Assembly: GCF_001571085.1 (NCBI RefSeq)
Contig: NZ_BCTC01000048.1
Coordinates: 1 to 47,554, forward strand
Reading direction: 5' to 3'
Origin: Azohydromonas lata NBRC 102462
GTDB lineage: Bacteria > Pseudomonadota > Gammaproteobacteria > Burkholderiales > Burkholderiaceae_C
Length of the DNA: 47,554 bases
In this document: in pieces, positions 1-7,815 of the stretch
How the letters are laid out: every line of letters begins with the position of its first letter
Numbering within the stretch: position 1 is the stretch's first letter
Position numbers and translations under genes: made by a program
The notes under the pieces: generated by a model
Databases searched by the model: none
Told to the model about the DNA's origin: nothing
What the model saw: the letters and a program-made list of their open reading frames with translations, nothing else

Positions 1-13
1 GCGCCCGCTGCGC

Positions 14-260
14 CGCGGCGCGCCTGGTGCTGGCGCCGCAGGCGCCGCGCCGCACCAACTCGTGCCCCGGGCGGTGATCTGGCTCAGCCGGGCCGGCACC
101 AGCGCCTACTGCGCCGCGGCGTGCCTGGTGCTGGCGCCGCAGGCGCCAAGCTAGGTTAGCTCGTGCCCCAGGCGGTGGTCTAATTTCGCTAGGCCGGCGC
201 TCGCGCGCTCGCTTCGATGTGGCGGGCGTGGTTCTGGCGCTGCAGGCGCCAAGCTGGACG
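14..260. repeat. Degenerate ~100-bp tandem repeat, left cluster
   Basis: Two well-matched units and a partial third run head to tail with a period of 101-103 bp. The best anchor is CTGGTGCTGGCGCCGCAGG, which starts near 24 and again near 125; a diverged form starts near 227. Each unit also carries CTCGTGCCCCRGGCGGTG about 35 bp further on. The GGCGCC-GCAG-GCGCC core is a near-palindrome, so each unit could fold. Related copies lie at 1405-1590. The window edge cuts the array, so its real length is unknown. Confidence 0.7.
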
Positions 261-411
261 CCGGATGGCGCGGGGCCGCTCTTTGCCCCGCTGGCGCTGG
301 CGCTGGCGCTGGCGCCAGTTTCGTCTGCACACTGTCCTTATTGACAGGGTGACGGCCGTTTCAACGCGGTCAAACCACAACACCGGCTTCAGTCCGGGAC
401 TAATTTCAAAG

Positions 412-957
412 ATGTACCGTCACCTTCTTGCAATTACTGTTGCTGTCCTCGCTTCCAATTCAGCCTACGCCGATTTTCCAGGTTACTTAAAAGAACCAAG
501 CGCCCTTGAAGGGCCGGTTACCGTAGAACGCTTGAAGTCAAAATTCGGCGCGCGACTGAAGGAAAGCAATTTCATCTGCACCTTGTCTCCGAATGCTGTA
601 TTGCGTCAGCCGCTCGAATGGGACTGCAAAACTTGGAGCGCAGAAAAGGTTCTGTTTGGAGACTTTATTCCGATGGACTCGGTTTCCTACAGAGCCCGTC
701 CTGACGGCAAGATCGTGAGCAGCGCCTACGGTGTTAAAACTGATTGCGCCACTGCACTGAGCTATATGCTGACGGTGGGCGACACCGACCGCTACAAGAA
801 AAGGTACAGTGCAGTCGGCTTGGAGTTTAATAAGGATTCACAGGTGCGCCAGGGCTTCATGAAGACCGACTCTGAAACCAAATTCGGCACCAACCATATT
901 GAACTGGAACTCAACGACGGCAGGTGCGAGTTGTCAATCAGCTATGAGTCAAAATAG
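412..957 (+). CDS. Small secreted protein of unknown function
   Basis: This 181-residue protein is not recognised. The start chosen is the ATG at 412. It gives a clear signal peptide of about 21 residues (MYRHLLAITVAVLASNSAYA, then D), whereas the upstream in-frame extension is only translated repeat DNA. The mature part is about 160 residues, mixed alpha/beta in character, with four cysteines spread through it that could form disulfides in the periplasm. Base composition is clearly lower in GC than the flanking repeats, which suggests separate acquisition. No obvious Shine-Dalgarno is seen next to the start. It sits alone between two clusters of a 100-bp repeat. Its export is well supported; its role is not. 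Confidence 0.65.
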   Translation: MYRHLLAITVAVLASNSAYADFPGYLKEPSALEGPVTVERLKSKFGARLKESNFICTLSPNAVLRQPLEWDCKTWSAEKVLFGDFIPMDSVSYRARPDGKIVSSAYGVKTDCATALSYMLTVGDTDRYKKRYSAVGLEFNKDSQVRQGFMKTDSETKFGTNHIELELNDGRCELSISYESK

Positions 958-1088
958 CTTTGCGTGAAGCAGCCCATGGCGCGCAGCGCCAGGCTGCTCT
1001 GCCCCACGATACCGGGATCAACGCTGTACGGCGTCAACCGTCTGATCCTGGTGCCGTTGATGTCCAACGGGAACACTGGGAGGCCGCC

Positions 1089-1379
1089 ATGGCACCTGCG
1101 GAGTACACCCGGCTGCTTCGGCTGGCGCAGTTGATGGGCAATTACGGCGTCGGGTACGGCCGCGGCCTGCGGCGTCACTTTCTCGGCGAAGACGGCTTGC
1201 TCGTACCGCATACCCGCTGGATGACCTTGGCATCCAGCTCGAACCCTCGGTTCGCGGCTGCAGGCCGTGGCTACCGCGATGGCTTAGCCGGGAGCCTGCC
1301 GGCGCCGGGAGCAGATGAGGGGTCCTCGGAGACCTCGCGCGCGGCCGTGCCGCGGTGCCCCGTCCCAGACTGCCGTTGA
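1089..1379 (+). CDS. Small hypothetical protein (96 residues)
   Basis: The ATG at 1089 has GGGAGG six bases upstream, which decides this start over an in-frame ATG at 960. The first ~75 residues look like real coding sequence, with an amphipathic helix (YTRLLRLAQLMGNYGVGYG) followed by a basic stretch (RGLRRHFLGE) and a second helix-like block. The tail is rich in Pro, Ser and Arg and runs towards the downstream repeat, so the original C-terminus may have been replaced. I do not recognise the family. It lies between the secreted-protein gene and the second repeat cluster. Confidence 0.4.
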   Translation: MAPAEYTRLLRLAQLMGNYGVGYGRGLRRHFLGEDGLLVPHTRWMTLASSSNPRFAAAGRGYRDGLAGSLPAPGADEGSSETSRAAVPRCPVPDCR

Positions 1380-1404
1380 CGAGCGGCAGACCGGAGGGCT
1401 CACG

Positions 1405-1590
1405 GTCTCTACGACGCGGCGCGTGCTTGGTGCCGGCGCCGCAGGCGCTTCGCTAATTTGGGCCACAGCCGGTGGGCCGGTGCCCGCGCCCGCCTTCAAC
1501 GCGGCGCGCCGGGTGCTGGTGCTGTAAGCGCCTCGCTGCGCCAACTCGCGCCCGGGCGGTGAACCGGCTTGGCCCACCGACGCCAATTCA
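1405..1590. repeat. Degenerate ~100-bp repeat, right cluster
   Basis: Two further copies of the unit seen at 14-260. One begins near 1416 (TTGGTGCCGGCGCCGCAGG) and one near 1501 (GGGTGCTGGTGCTGTAAGCG). The second copy also keeps the distal part (CCAACTCGCGCCCGGGCGG). The copies are in the same orientation as those at the left edge. They end just before the 3' end of the minus-strand methyltransferase gene. Confidence 0.6.
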
Positions 1591-2894
1591 CCTTCCGGTG
1601 TTTTCATCGCCGAAGAGAAGCTGGTCTTGCCCGTCCATGGTTTGGTGTTCATGGCGTCGCCTGAGCCCGTCAACCAAGTCGCCGTGAAGTACGAAGCCGG
1701 GACAGTCCTTCAAGCGCTCCGCGCCGCCCCGGACGTATTCGCCGATGATCTCCGTGGTGACCCACGGCCTGCCGAGCTCTTCACAGACCGCCGCAGTAGT
1801 TTGCGAGCCCGCGCAGAAGTCGGCCACCGTGTCACCGGGCTTCGTCATGAACTCCACCAGGAAGCGAACCAGCGCCTCCGGGAAAGGTGCCCCGTGTGCA
1901 CAGGCAGCCCCAACGCCCTGGCGGCCCGCTTGTACGCCTGCTGGCCAGCGCAGGCATGGCCGAAGCTCAGCACGTTGCGGGCGATGCGTCCTGGCGTGTC
2001 GTTGGCGAACGAACGGCCGGAGCGAAGCGTGTACGCGCCATCGCTGAAACTGCGCTGGCGCTGCTCACCCCCCGCGTCGATGAGCTGCTGCTGGCGCCGG
2101 GTGTGCTCGATCAGCACTCGCCTGTTGTCGGATTTGAGCCGGCGCGGGTCCGTCGTGAACCAGTAACACGGTTCCCAGCCGCTGTTGAGATGAGTGCGCT
2201 CAAGGCTCGCATAGCGCACCGGCCCAGGCGGCTTGGACAGGTTGACCCACGGCAGCCGGTCGACCAGGTGCAGTCCAAGCCGGTCCACCAGCGCAACCAC
2301 CAGCCGCTCCAGGTAGATGGAGCGTGCGGGCATTTCAGGCTCGAAAACGTCGTTGCTCACGTTGAGCACCAGCGACCCGCCAGGCACGAGATGGCGCACG
2401 ATCGGTTCCGTGAGCTTGCAGATGAAATCCACGTAGTCGCTCAACGGCGCGCGGCCGTAGGCCCGGCCCTTGGCAATCGGGTACGGCGGGGACGCCAGTG
2501 CAAGGCACAACGGCACGTCGATCACGGAGAAGGCGTCCTCGGCTGAAGCCCACAGGGCGATCCCGAGTTCTGTCGAGAAGCCCAGCAGGACCTTGCGGGG
2601 TGCTGGGCGCACGAACTGCCGCTTGCCCTCCCCGGTAAGGCGCCACACCCCGCGGCGCTGGGGATCACGCTCCAGCAGCCCGAGGTGCTTGAGCGTCTGT
2701 TGATGCCAACGCAGCTGGCGCTGCATGACGCTGTGCCGCCGCCCTGCTCGCCCCACTGGGCTTTTGCGCGCAAGCTCGTCCCGCGCAACAACCTGCTCAT
2801 CGGCCAGCATCTCGAACAACGTCCGGTTGTTCATCGTACTGCTGTCGGCCTTTGCATAGGCCTTTGCCACAGCGTCCAGGAGCAATGACTTCAT
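1588..2894 (-). pseudogene. DNA methyltransferase (N4/N6 type), frameshifted
   Basis: An amino-methyltransferase of the beta-type motif order. The N-terminal ~110 residues look like a winged-helix region. The catalytic motif is SPPYPIAKG near residue 150 of the first frame. The AdoMet-binding motif (DFCAGSQTTA, a form of D-FxGSGTT) is near the C-terminus but in another frame. The frames part at about 1890-1900. One frame reads LPVHTGHLS, the other HGAPFPEALVRFLVEFM, and one missing base would explain the break. The joined protein would be about 435 residues. The ATG at 2894 (MKSLLLD) has GAAGGG upstream and is preferred to 2942. It could be a dead gene or a sequencing error. It diverges from the palindromic promoter at 2938. 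Confidence 0.75.
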
Positions 2895-2937
2895 GACGGG
2901 CGTCCCTTCTGGAGATCGGCACACCCCTGTAATGTAG

Positions 2938-2977
2938 TGCAAAACTTCGCCATTGTGGGATTGTTTTGCAATACATT
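2938..2977 (+). promoter_or_regulatory. Shared palindromic promoter element, copy 1
   Basis: Arms TGCAAAAC (2938-2945) and GTTTTGCA (2963-2970) are separated by 17 bp and followed at once by ATACATT, a -10-like TACATT. The same arms and spacing recur at 3427, 5723 and 8313. No conserved -35 is seen in the gap between arms, so an activator or repressor binding both arms is likely. It faces the gene at 3005. Confidence 0.75.
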
Positions 2978-3004
2978 AGTGTTGCACTTTCCAAAGGAGT
3001 TGCC

Positions 3005-3382
3005 ATGCCTACCTGCTCACAATGGGTCGATCCCGAAGTCTTCATGGAGCACGCCGGCGTCACGGTCTATCGGACGTATGTTGATGACGACACATCGCAG
3101 GGCCCTTCGACTTACAGCTTCACGCTTGACTGCCTCAGCGATGACAACCACTTCGACGTCCGCGATTTAGCGCTTCCATCGCGGCGAAAGCTTGACGAGC
3201 ATCCGCCCTTCCTGGGCGAATCATTTGAGCATTACCGCCTTGCCAGTGCGCAGCAGCGCGAGGAATGGCGCAACGCCTGGACGGCGTGGCAGGCGCCCGG
3301 TGGCGGCCAGGACCAGGCCATCCAGGTGGTCTTGCGCGATGCCATTGACCGAGGATTGCTGGTGCGTCCGTCTCAGCCGTGA
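3005..3382 (+). CDS. Hypothetical protein, first gene of palindrome regulon
   Basis: A 125-residue soluble, acidic protein. The ATG at 3005 (MPTCSQWVDP) has a strong AAAGGAG 7 bases upstream and lies 35 bp after the palindromic promoter copy 1, which supports this start over 2966. There is no signal peptide or membrane segment. The central part (TVYRTYVDDDT, then SFTLDCLSDDNHF) looks beta-rich; the C-terminal half is helical (QREEWRNAWTAWQAP). I do not recognise the family. It is alone in its unit, because the next palindromic promoter follows at 3427. Confidence 0.6.
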   Translation: MPTCSQWVDPEVFMEHAGVTVYRTYVDDDTSQGPSTYSFTLDCLSDDNHFDVRDLALPSRRKLDEHPPFLGESFEHYRLASAQQREEWRNAWTAWQAPGGGQDQAIQVVLRDAIDRGLLVRPSQP

Positions 3383-3426
3383 CACGCGGCTGATTGAAAG
3401 CAGTATGCCGTTTGGTGGCCTGTAAG

Positions 3427-3472
3427 GTATTGCAAAACAAGACCATATAGCCCGTGTTTTGCAATACTATAA
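3427..3472 (+). promoter_or_regulatory. Shared palindromic promoter element, copy 2
   Basis: The best copy: GTATTGCAAAAC (3427-3438), 17 bp, GTTTTGCAATAC (3456-3467), giving 12-bp perfect inverted arms. The right arm runs into TACTAT (3465-3470), the likely -10. It drives the run of small genes from 3501. Confidence 0.8.
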
Positions 3473-3500
3473 AGGCCACGGTCCACACCAGGAGCAGCAG

Positions 3501-3914
3501 ATGAACGAAGCGGCACCCTTGAGCGCCGGGCAGTTGGAGCAGCACGCCGCCGACTGCATGCAGGCGATCTTCGACGCGTATTGCTCCGGCCCCGAAACGC
3601 TGGCTGGGCTGCAGCGAAGCATGCAGTCCCACACATCGGCCGGCATCGGCGTCCTGTTCGAGCTTGACGACGGATCGTGCATCGGCTGCGCAGACAAGCG
3701 GGGCAACAACGGGACGCTGGTGGAACGGGTCCGGCGCATCGGCTTTTGCCTGGGGCCTCAAGCGCCTGCGGTATCGGCCCGCTGGATGGACCTGGCCCGC
3801 CAGTCCTGCCCCGAGTCGGCGCTGATCGAATTCACCCGCCTCGTCAGCGATACCGCCACCAGCGCGCAGCGCTTGGCCGGTGATGTGCTGCGCGGCAATG
3901 ACGCGACGGCGTGA
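3501..3914 (+). CDS. Hypothetical protein
   Basis: A 137-residue protein with no family I recognise. The ATG at 3501 (MNEAAPLSAG) has GGAG six bases upstream and lies 34 bp after palindromic promoter copy 2. The sequence is helical, with a long N-terminal helix (LEQHAADCMQAIFDAYC), a short strand region (GVLFELDDGSCIGC) and a C-terminal helix (SAQRLAGDVLRG). There is no export signal. It is the first gene of a tightly spaced set of small genes (3501 to about 5685), which suggests one transcript. Confidence 0.6.
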   Translation: MNEAAPLSAGQLEQHAADCMQAIFDAYCSGPETLAGLQRSMQSHTSAGIGVLFELDDGSCIGCADKRGNNGTLVERVRRIGFCLGPQAPAVSARWMDLARQSCPESALIEFTRLVSDTATSAQRLAGDVLRGNDATA

Positions 3915-3944
3915 AGTATCGACCCCAAGCGAAAGGGCACTGCG

Positions 3945-4316
3945 ATGTGCGACGACTTCGACGCTTCTTCGCCACTGCTGGCGGTGTTGAACACGAACTG
4001 GACCCAGCCCGGTCACCGGGATGCGGCTCTGCGGGAAGGCTGGATCTTGAGCCCAGCTGACGGCAGCACGCATGGCGTGCTGCAGGTGCAGCGTGTCGAC
4101 GACCCGCCGCTCATCGACCGGACCTGGGGCCTTCCCTTCACTGTCCCGGCGCTGGCATCCGACAGCGAGGCCTGGGCACTGGTGCGCGACGGCACGGCAC
4201 CGCACCACCTGGCCGCGCATGCGTTGCTGGCGCAGTTCAACCCGGCGGAACTCGGCTGCATTGGCCTGGGCGCCCCGGCCGTCACCTGCCCTGCTCGCGC
4301 ACCGGAGCAGCCGTGA
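3945..4316 (+). CDS. Hypothetical protein
   Basis: A 123-residue protein starting MCDDFDASSP, 30 bp after the previous gene. It contains two tryptophan-bearing segments (LREGWILSPADG and DRTWGLPFTV) and ends in a proline- and alanine-rich tail. Its last codons overlap the GTG start of the next gene by 4 bp, which suggests translational coupling. Not recognised; no signal peptide or membrane segment. An ordinary accessory-element small protein in appearance. Confidence 0.55.
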   Translation: MCDDFDASSPLLAVLNTNWTQPGHRDAALREGWILSPADGSTHGVLQVQRVDDPPLIDRTWGLPFTVPALASDSEAWALVRDGTAPHHLAAHALLAQFNPAELGCIGLGAPAVTCPARAPEQP

Positions 4317-4525
4317 GCTCCACGCCCTCCGCCGAAGCTCAGCGCGCAGCGTTGGTGCATGCCGCACGGGCTCATGCGGCAGACGCTGTCTGCCGCGCCG
4401 GGGCCACTGATCCCTTCTCGCCGGCGTGTGACGCTGCGGTGCTCGTGCTGCGGTACGAACTGCAACGCATCGAGCGCATGCCCTGCGAGCAGCTGGCGCA
4501 CAGCGGCCCGCTCAAAACCGTCTGA
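4313..4525 (+). CDS. Small hypothetical protein, GTG start
   Basis: A 70-residue, mostly helical protein (AEAQRAALVHAARAHAADAV). It begins at the GTG at 4313, overlapping the stop of the upstream gene in GTGA fashion. The overlap, the absence of a separate ribosome site and the GC-rich codon use matching its neighbours support coupled translation. The family is not recognised. Confidence 0.5.
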   Translation: MSSTPSAEAQRAALVHAARAHAADAVCRAGATDPFSPACDAAVLVLRYELQRIERMPCEQLAHSGPLKTV

Positions 4526-4628
4526 AGCCTGCCCTCAGCCTTCTGAGCATGCCCGCTGTTCTGCATAGGCCTCAGCAGGACTGGTCGGCCGTCGCTCCAT
4601 TGCCACCCCTTCCCAGGAGGACATGACC

Positions 4629-4874
4629 ATGCCAGGGATTGCCATTTCGCCTTCCGCGGACGCGGCCGATCTGCTCGACAGCGAGCAGCTGACGGACACC
4701 GACTTCCACATCCTGTTGGACGCGCTCAACGCTCGCGACACCGGCGACGTCGAACGCTGGCGCCAAGCGCGCGACGGCTCTGCGCTGCAACGTCATCACG
4801 CCACTCGCGTGAAAGCCAGCGCCAGGCTGGCCGAGAAGCTGCGCCGCATGGCCAGCGCCCCCCGCAGCGTGTGA
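4629..4874 (+). CDS. Small hypothetical protein
   Basis: An 81-residue protein (MPGIAISPSA). Two in-frame ATGs stand at 4623 and 4629. The strong AGGAGG ends at 4620, only 2 bases before the first but 8 before the second, so 4629 is preferred. It is acidic at the N-terminus (DLLDSEQLTDTDFHILLDAL) and basic at the C-terminus (ARLAEKLRRMA). Not recognised. It belongs to the run of small genes behind palindromic promoter copy 2. Confidence 0.55.
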   Translation: MPGIAISPSADAADLLDSEQLTDTDFHILLDALNARDTGDVERWRQARDGSALQRHHATRVKASARLAEKLRRMASAPRSV

Positions 4875-4888
4875 TCAAGGGGCTTGCC

Positions 4889-5020
4889 ATGCGTGAATTC
4901 ACTGCGTGCGTTCGCACCGGCTGCGGCACTCAAGCCGTCGTGATCAACGCCTACGACGTGGATGACGCGCGCGAGCGGCTGCTGAAGTTGGGCTACCTGG
5001 AAGTGATCTGGGTTTTGTAA
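4889..5020 (+). CDS. Very small protein (43 residues)
   Basis: A short reading frame starting MREFTACVRTGCGTQAVVIN and ending in LEVIWVL. An AAGGGG sits 7-10 bases upstream of the ATG and the next gene starts 10 bp after its stop, so it fits the operon spacing. It has two cysteines near the N-terminus. The pattern of a strand, then a helix (DVDDARERLLKLGY), then a strand resembles a small beta-alpha-beta unit. It is easily missed because of its size. Function unknown. Confidence 0.5.
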   Translation: MREFTACVRTGCGTQAVVINAYDVDDARERLLKLGYLEVIWVL

Positions 5021-5030
5021 GGACCTGTCG

Positions 5031-5591
5031 ATGCGCACCACCTACACCGTCACGGGCCGCTGGCCATTTCCTGCCGACATGCTGCGCTACGACGAAGCGC
5101 AGCCCGCAACGCCACACGATGCGGCGCTGATCGAAAGATTCTCGAATCCTTCCGAGTCCCCGTATCTGCCGGGCAGCAAGGAGGAGCGCGAGGTTTCGAT
5201 CACGCTCGTTTCCGAGCGCCGCACCTTCTTCCTGCGTTCGAACTGTGCGCACCGCTGGCGTTCCTACGGTTGGCGCTCGTCGCTTGATGAAAGCCCTCAA
5301 CCCGGGCCGCCGGCCGATGCATCCGGCCCGATGCTGCGCCGACGCTGCGTGCACCCGAGCGGCCGTGGCAGATACCGGGTTGTCGAAGTCGATGGCTCGA
5401 CGCAAGGCCGGCTGCTCGCGGATGGGCTCAGCGCGCAGGCAGCTGCAGAGCTCGCCGCAGTCCCCGCGATGCTGGCGCTGCTGTCCTGTGCAACGGCGCC
5501 GGGCGGCATCGGCGCCCATGAGTTCAGCCGGCCAGGCGGCTGGCGTGAACAGGCCCTGCGCACCATGGGATTGGCCTGCCCCACCGAGTGA
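5031..5591 (+). CDS. Hypothetical protein
   Basis: A 186-residue protein (MRTTYTVTGR), with AAGGA 6 bases upstream of the ATG and only 10 bp from the previous stop. The first ~75 residues look conserved in style, with a beta-rich segment (EVSITLVSERRTFFLRSN). The middle is rich in Pro, Gly and Arg and may be a linker or the effect of an old frame change. The last ~60 residues are alanine-rich helices. Not recognised, and no export signal. Confidence 0.5.
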   Translation: MRTTYTVTGRWPFPADMLRYDEAQPATPHDAALIERFSNPSESPYLPGSKEEREVSITLVSERRTFFLRSNCAHRWRSYGWRSSLDESPQPGPPADASGPMLRRRCVHPSGRGRYRVVEVDGSTQGRLLADGLSAQAAAELAAVPAMLALLSCATAPGGIGAHEFSRPGGWREQALRTMGLACPTE

Positions 5592-5601
5592 GAGCACTGC
5601 C

Positions 5602-5685
5602 ATGTTTGTTCGCCGCAGTGCTGCGGGCGCTGCGCCAACGCTGCTCTGCGAAGCGCGCTATCGCCTGATGAGGCGCACGGCTTGA
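5602..5685 (+). CDS. Possible 27-residue peptide
   Basis: MFVRRSAAGAAPTLLCEARY and a short basic tail, starting 10 bp after the previous stop. It is the last possible frame before the palindromic promoter at 5723. Only the close spacing supports it; it could be non-coding. Confidence 0.2.
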   Translation: MFVRRSAAGAAPTLLCEARYRLMRRTA

Positions 5686-5722
5686 GGGGCCGCACGCGGG
5701 ACGGTGCTCCCACACATGAAAC

Positions 5723-5765
5723 GTATTGCAAAACCGACTTGGCCGCAGGTGTTTTGCAATACAAT
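5723..5765 (+). promoter_or_regulatory. Shared palindromic promoter element, copy 3
   Basis: GTATTGCAAAAC (5723-5734), 16 bp, GTTTTGCAATAC (5751-5762). The right arm leads into TACAAT (5760-5765), a good -10. The spacing is one base shorter than in the other copies. It drives the genes from 5835. Confidence 0.78.
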
Positions 5766-5834
5766 ATAGGGCGTGGGCGAGAGGTTGTTTCTGTGCTTGC
5801 CCGCTGGCGTTTTACACGCCCATAGGAGGCTGTG

Positions 5835-6203
5835 ATGGAGTTTCCAGAGAATCTTTCGGCGCAGGATATGTCGCTGCTGTGCGAGGGCATGGACAGCGTC
5901 ATCGCGCGTTGCCGGGCAGCGTTTCACCTGTGCGTCAAGGCCCAGGACTGGAACAACGCTTTCCTGTGGCGCGAGCGTGCTGTTCGCGCGAGAACCTTGC
6001 AGCAGGTGGTGCGCGCGCGCTCCGCGCAGCCGCATCAACACGACTACCTTGAACCCGCCAGCCAGCAGGAGTTGCAGCGCGCGCGGGATCTGTACGCCTG
6101 CAGCGAGGCCCGGGGCATCGAGTTGGACGCGAATGCGCTGTCGGTGCGCTTACCGCAGGCCGTCTGGGTCCAGGCTTGGCTTCGACTGCCTGAGCAACGC
6201 TGA
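5835..6203 (+). CDS. Hypothetical protein upstream of the DpdA-like gene
   Basis: A 122-residue, almost all-helical protein (MEFPENLSAQDMSLLCEGMD). The ATG at 5835 has AGGAGG 5 bases upstream; a GTG one codon earlier is possible. It lies 70 bp after palindromic promoter copy 3 and 8 bp before the tRNA-guanine-transglycosylase-like gene, so the two are probably co-transcribed. Not recognised. The helical make-up could suit a partner protein, but this is inference only. Confidence 0.6.
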   Translation: MEFPENLSAQDMSLLCEGMDSVIARCRAAFHLCVKAQDWNNAFLWRERAVRARTLQQVVRARSAQPHQHDYLEPASQQELQRARDLYACSEARGIELDANALSVRLPQAVWVQAWLRLPEQR

Positions 6204-6211
6204 GGCACGGC

Positions 6212-7387
6212 ATGTCCGCCCGTCGTGCTCGGCCTGCGTGGAGCAATGCTGCGGCGGGCCAGCCGGAGCCCGATCTCTTCAGCGACCAGGCGGAATGCAA
6301 TCAGCGCGTGCTCGACATGCAAGAACTGCTGGCCGAGACACGGCGCTATGCGTCTGGCATGTCCCGGCTGCAGGACCTCGTGCGCGGTGGCCTTGCAGTT
6401 GGAGGCGCCGCGCTGGGCGGCATCGGCGTGGAAGTGGGCGAGCTTTCGCGTCCTGCCATCGCCGCGCTGGTGGACGCGGTGCTGCTGCACCATGCGGCCG
6501 TGTTCGTCGACTCGGGCGCGTTTGGGGCTTTCCGCCGGGGCGTCAAATCCGGTCGCTTCCAGCCGCTGGACTTCAACGCCATCCTGGCCGCGTATGACGG
6601 CCTGCTCGACGGCATCGACGACTTCAACAACTACGACCCGTACTTCGACCCTGCAGCCGAGACCGACGAAGAGGGTTTCACGGATCTGCACCTGCAGGAC
6701 AGGTACGAGTCGCGCCGTGGCGTGCAACAGGAGGACTATCCGCGGCCCCTGCTTGTCATGCCTGACGTCGTGGGCGATCAGGCTCAATCGCTGGCGCTGG
6801 TGGAGCACCATCGGCGGTGGATCAGCGCCCAGCTCCAGTCAAATGCCGCGCGCATCGTCATACCTCTGCAGAAAGGCGCGCTGACCCTGGCTCAGGCCTA
6901 CAGGCGCGCTGTGCGAGTGCTGGGCAACGACACCTTCATCAGCGGCATCCCTTCCAACGCCGCGGCGGTCTCCCGCAGTGAGCTGACCGCTTTCCTGCGC
7001 GAGGCCCGTCCGGCGGCGATCCACGTCCTCGGCGCGGCATCCGCGCGGCGACTCGTGCCCCGGCTGGGGTGCGTCATCGACGCCGGACTCGTTGGCCAAG
7101 TGCACGTCACTGCTGACGCCTCGCCGATGCGCTCGCACGTCCTGGGTGCAGTGCAGGACGGTGCCCGCCGCAGCGACGCCATCGCAGCCGTGCTGTACGA
7201 CGACACGGACCCTAGTCATGCAGACCCGGCCGTGATGCCGCCACAAGCGAGGCTGGGTGGGCGAAGGGCATGGCAGCACGTCTGCGGCACCGCCGTGTCG
7301 CAACGCTGGCGGACCCGGGTCTTCTGCAAGCCGCCGCGCCCGTCTGGCATCACCCCTTGCCCGCCTCACGCTGCGGCTGGCTGCTGA
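6212..7387 (+). CDS. tRNA-guanine transglycosylase-like protein (DpdA-like)
   Basis: A 391-residue protein whose core resembles the TGT superfamily. That superfamily swaps guanine for a 7-deazaguanine base in tRNA or, in the DpdA branch, in DNA. Visible matches are FVDSGAF around D100, aligning with the TGT motif around its catalytic Asp (TDSGGFQ). Next is LLVMPDVVGDQ near 180-190, at the place of the family's DE(C) motif. IPLQKG near 216 and FISGIPSN followed by IHVLGAAS (about 245-280) match the late barrel strands. The four-Cys zinc site of tRNA TGT is not seen, which favours DpdA-like over QueTGT. The last ~60 residues are Arg/Pro-rich and may reflect a frame change. No preQ0 synthesis genes or DpdB/DpdC partners are nearby. 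Substrate is therefore uncertain. Confidence 0.6.
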   Translation: MSARRARPAWSNAAAGQPEPDLFSDQAECNQRVLDMQELLAETRRYASGMSRLQDLVRGGLAVGGAALGGIGVEVGELSRPAIAALVDAVLLHHAAVFVDSGAFGAFRRGVKSGRFQPLDFNAILAAYDGLLDGIDDFNNYDPYFDPAAETDEEGFTDLHLQDRYESRRGVQQEDYPRPLLVMPDVVGDQAQSLALVEHHRRWISAQLQSNAARIVIPLQKGALTLAQAYRRAVRVLGNDTFISGIPSNAAAVSRSELTAFLREARPAAIHVLGAASARRLVPRLGCVIDAGLVGQVHVTADASPMRSHVLGAVQDGARRSDAIAAVLYDDTDPSHADPAVMPPQARLGGRRAWQHVCGTAVSQRWRTRVFCKPPRPSGITPCPPHAAAGC

Positions 7388-7418
7388 GCCGCACTAACCG
7401 TCAACAGGAGAAGCCGCC

Positions 7419-7802
7419 ATGCCGCGCGCACGCATCACAACGCTGTCTACTGAGGGCAGCACCCGTACCGCAAGGCTCACCTTCAGCGAAGGCTGCTACA
7501 CGGTCGAGCTGTTTCTGAGCGACGCGCCTGCCCAGGATCCAGGGACAGAGCACTGCTGCACCGACCGCGCCGAGGCGGTTCGAGTCGCAGCGCGCTGGGT
7601 GTGGCCTGTCGTGGCACAGCACGGCATCGAAGCCGCACTGGGGCGGTTCGCCGCAAGACATGGCCGCGGCTGGATCGAGCAGCTGCAGGCGAACTGGCTG
7701 GCCGCGCACGCGCACGGCGATGACGGCGCCCGGCTGCAGATTCTGAGGAACAACTACGGCGTCGAGCTGCTGGCGCAGGCCGGCGCAGCGTTCAGGCCCT
7801 GA
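7419..7802 (+). CDS. Hypothetical protein
   Basis: A 127-residue protein starting MPRARITTLSTEG, with AGGAG 9 bases upstream, 31 bp after the DpdA-like gene. The N-terminal part alternates strands (RTARLTFSEGCYTVELFL). The rest is helical with several tryptophans (WVWPVVAQHG, WIEQLQANWLAAH). Not recognised. It probably belongs to the transcript from promoter copy 3. Confidence 0.55.
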   Translation: MPRARITTLSTEGSTRTARLTFSEGCYTVELFLSDAPAQDPGTEHCCTDRAEAVRVAARWVWPVVAQHGIEAALGRFAARHGRGWIEQLQANWLAAHAHGDDGARLQILRNNYGVELLAQAGAAFRP

Positions 7803-7815
7803 CACCCTGTGCATT

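Noticed and set aside
14-1590. Integron attC sites
   Set aside because: The repeats are in the right size range and flank small genes, but the paired core sites (RYYYAAC / GTTRRRY) are not consistently present and no integrase is seen.
3135-4367. 410-codon minus-strand frame
   Set aside because: Crosses two palindromic promoters and several plus-strand genes with good ribosome sites; composition is typical of a shadow.
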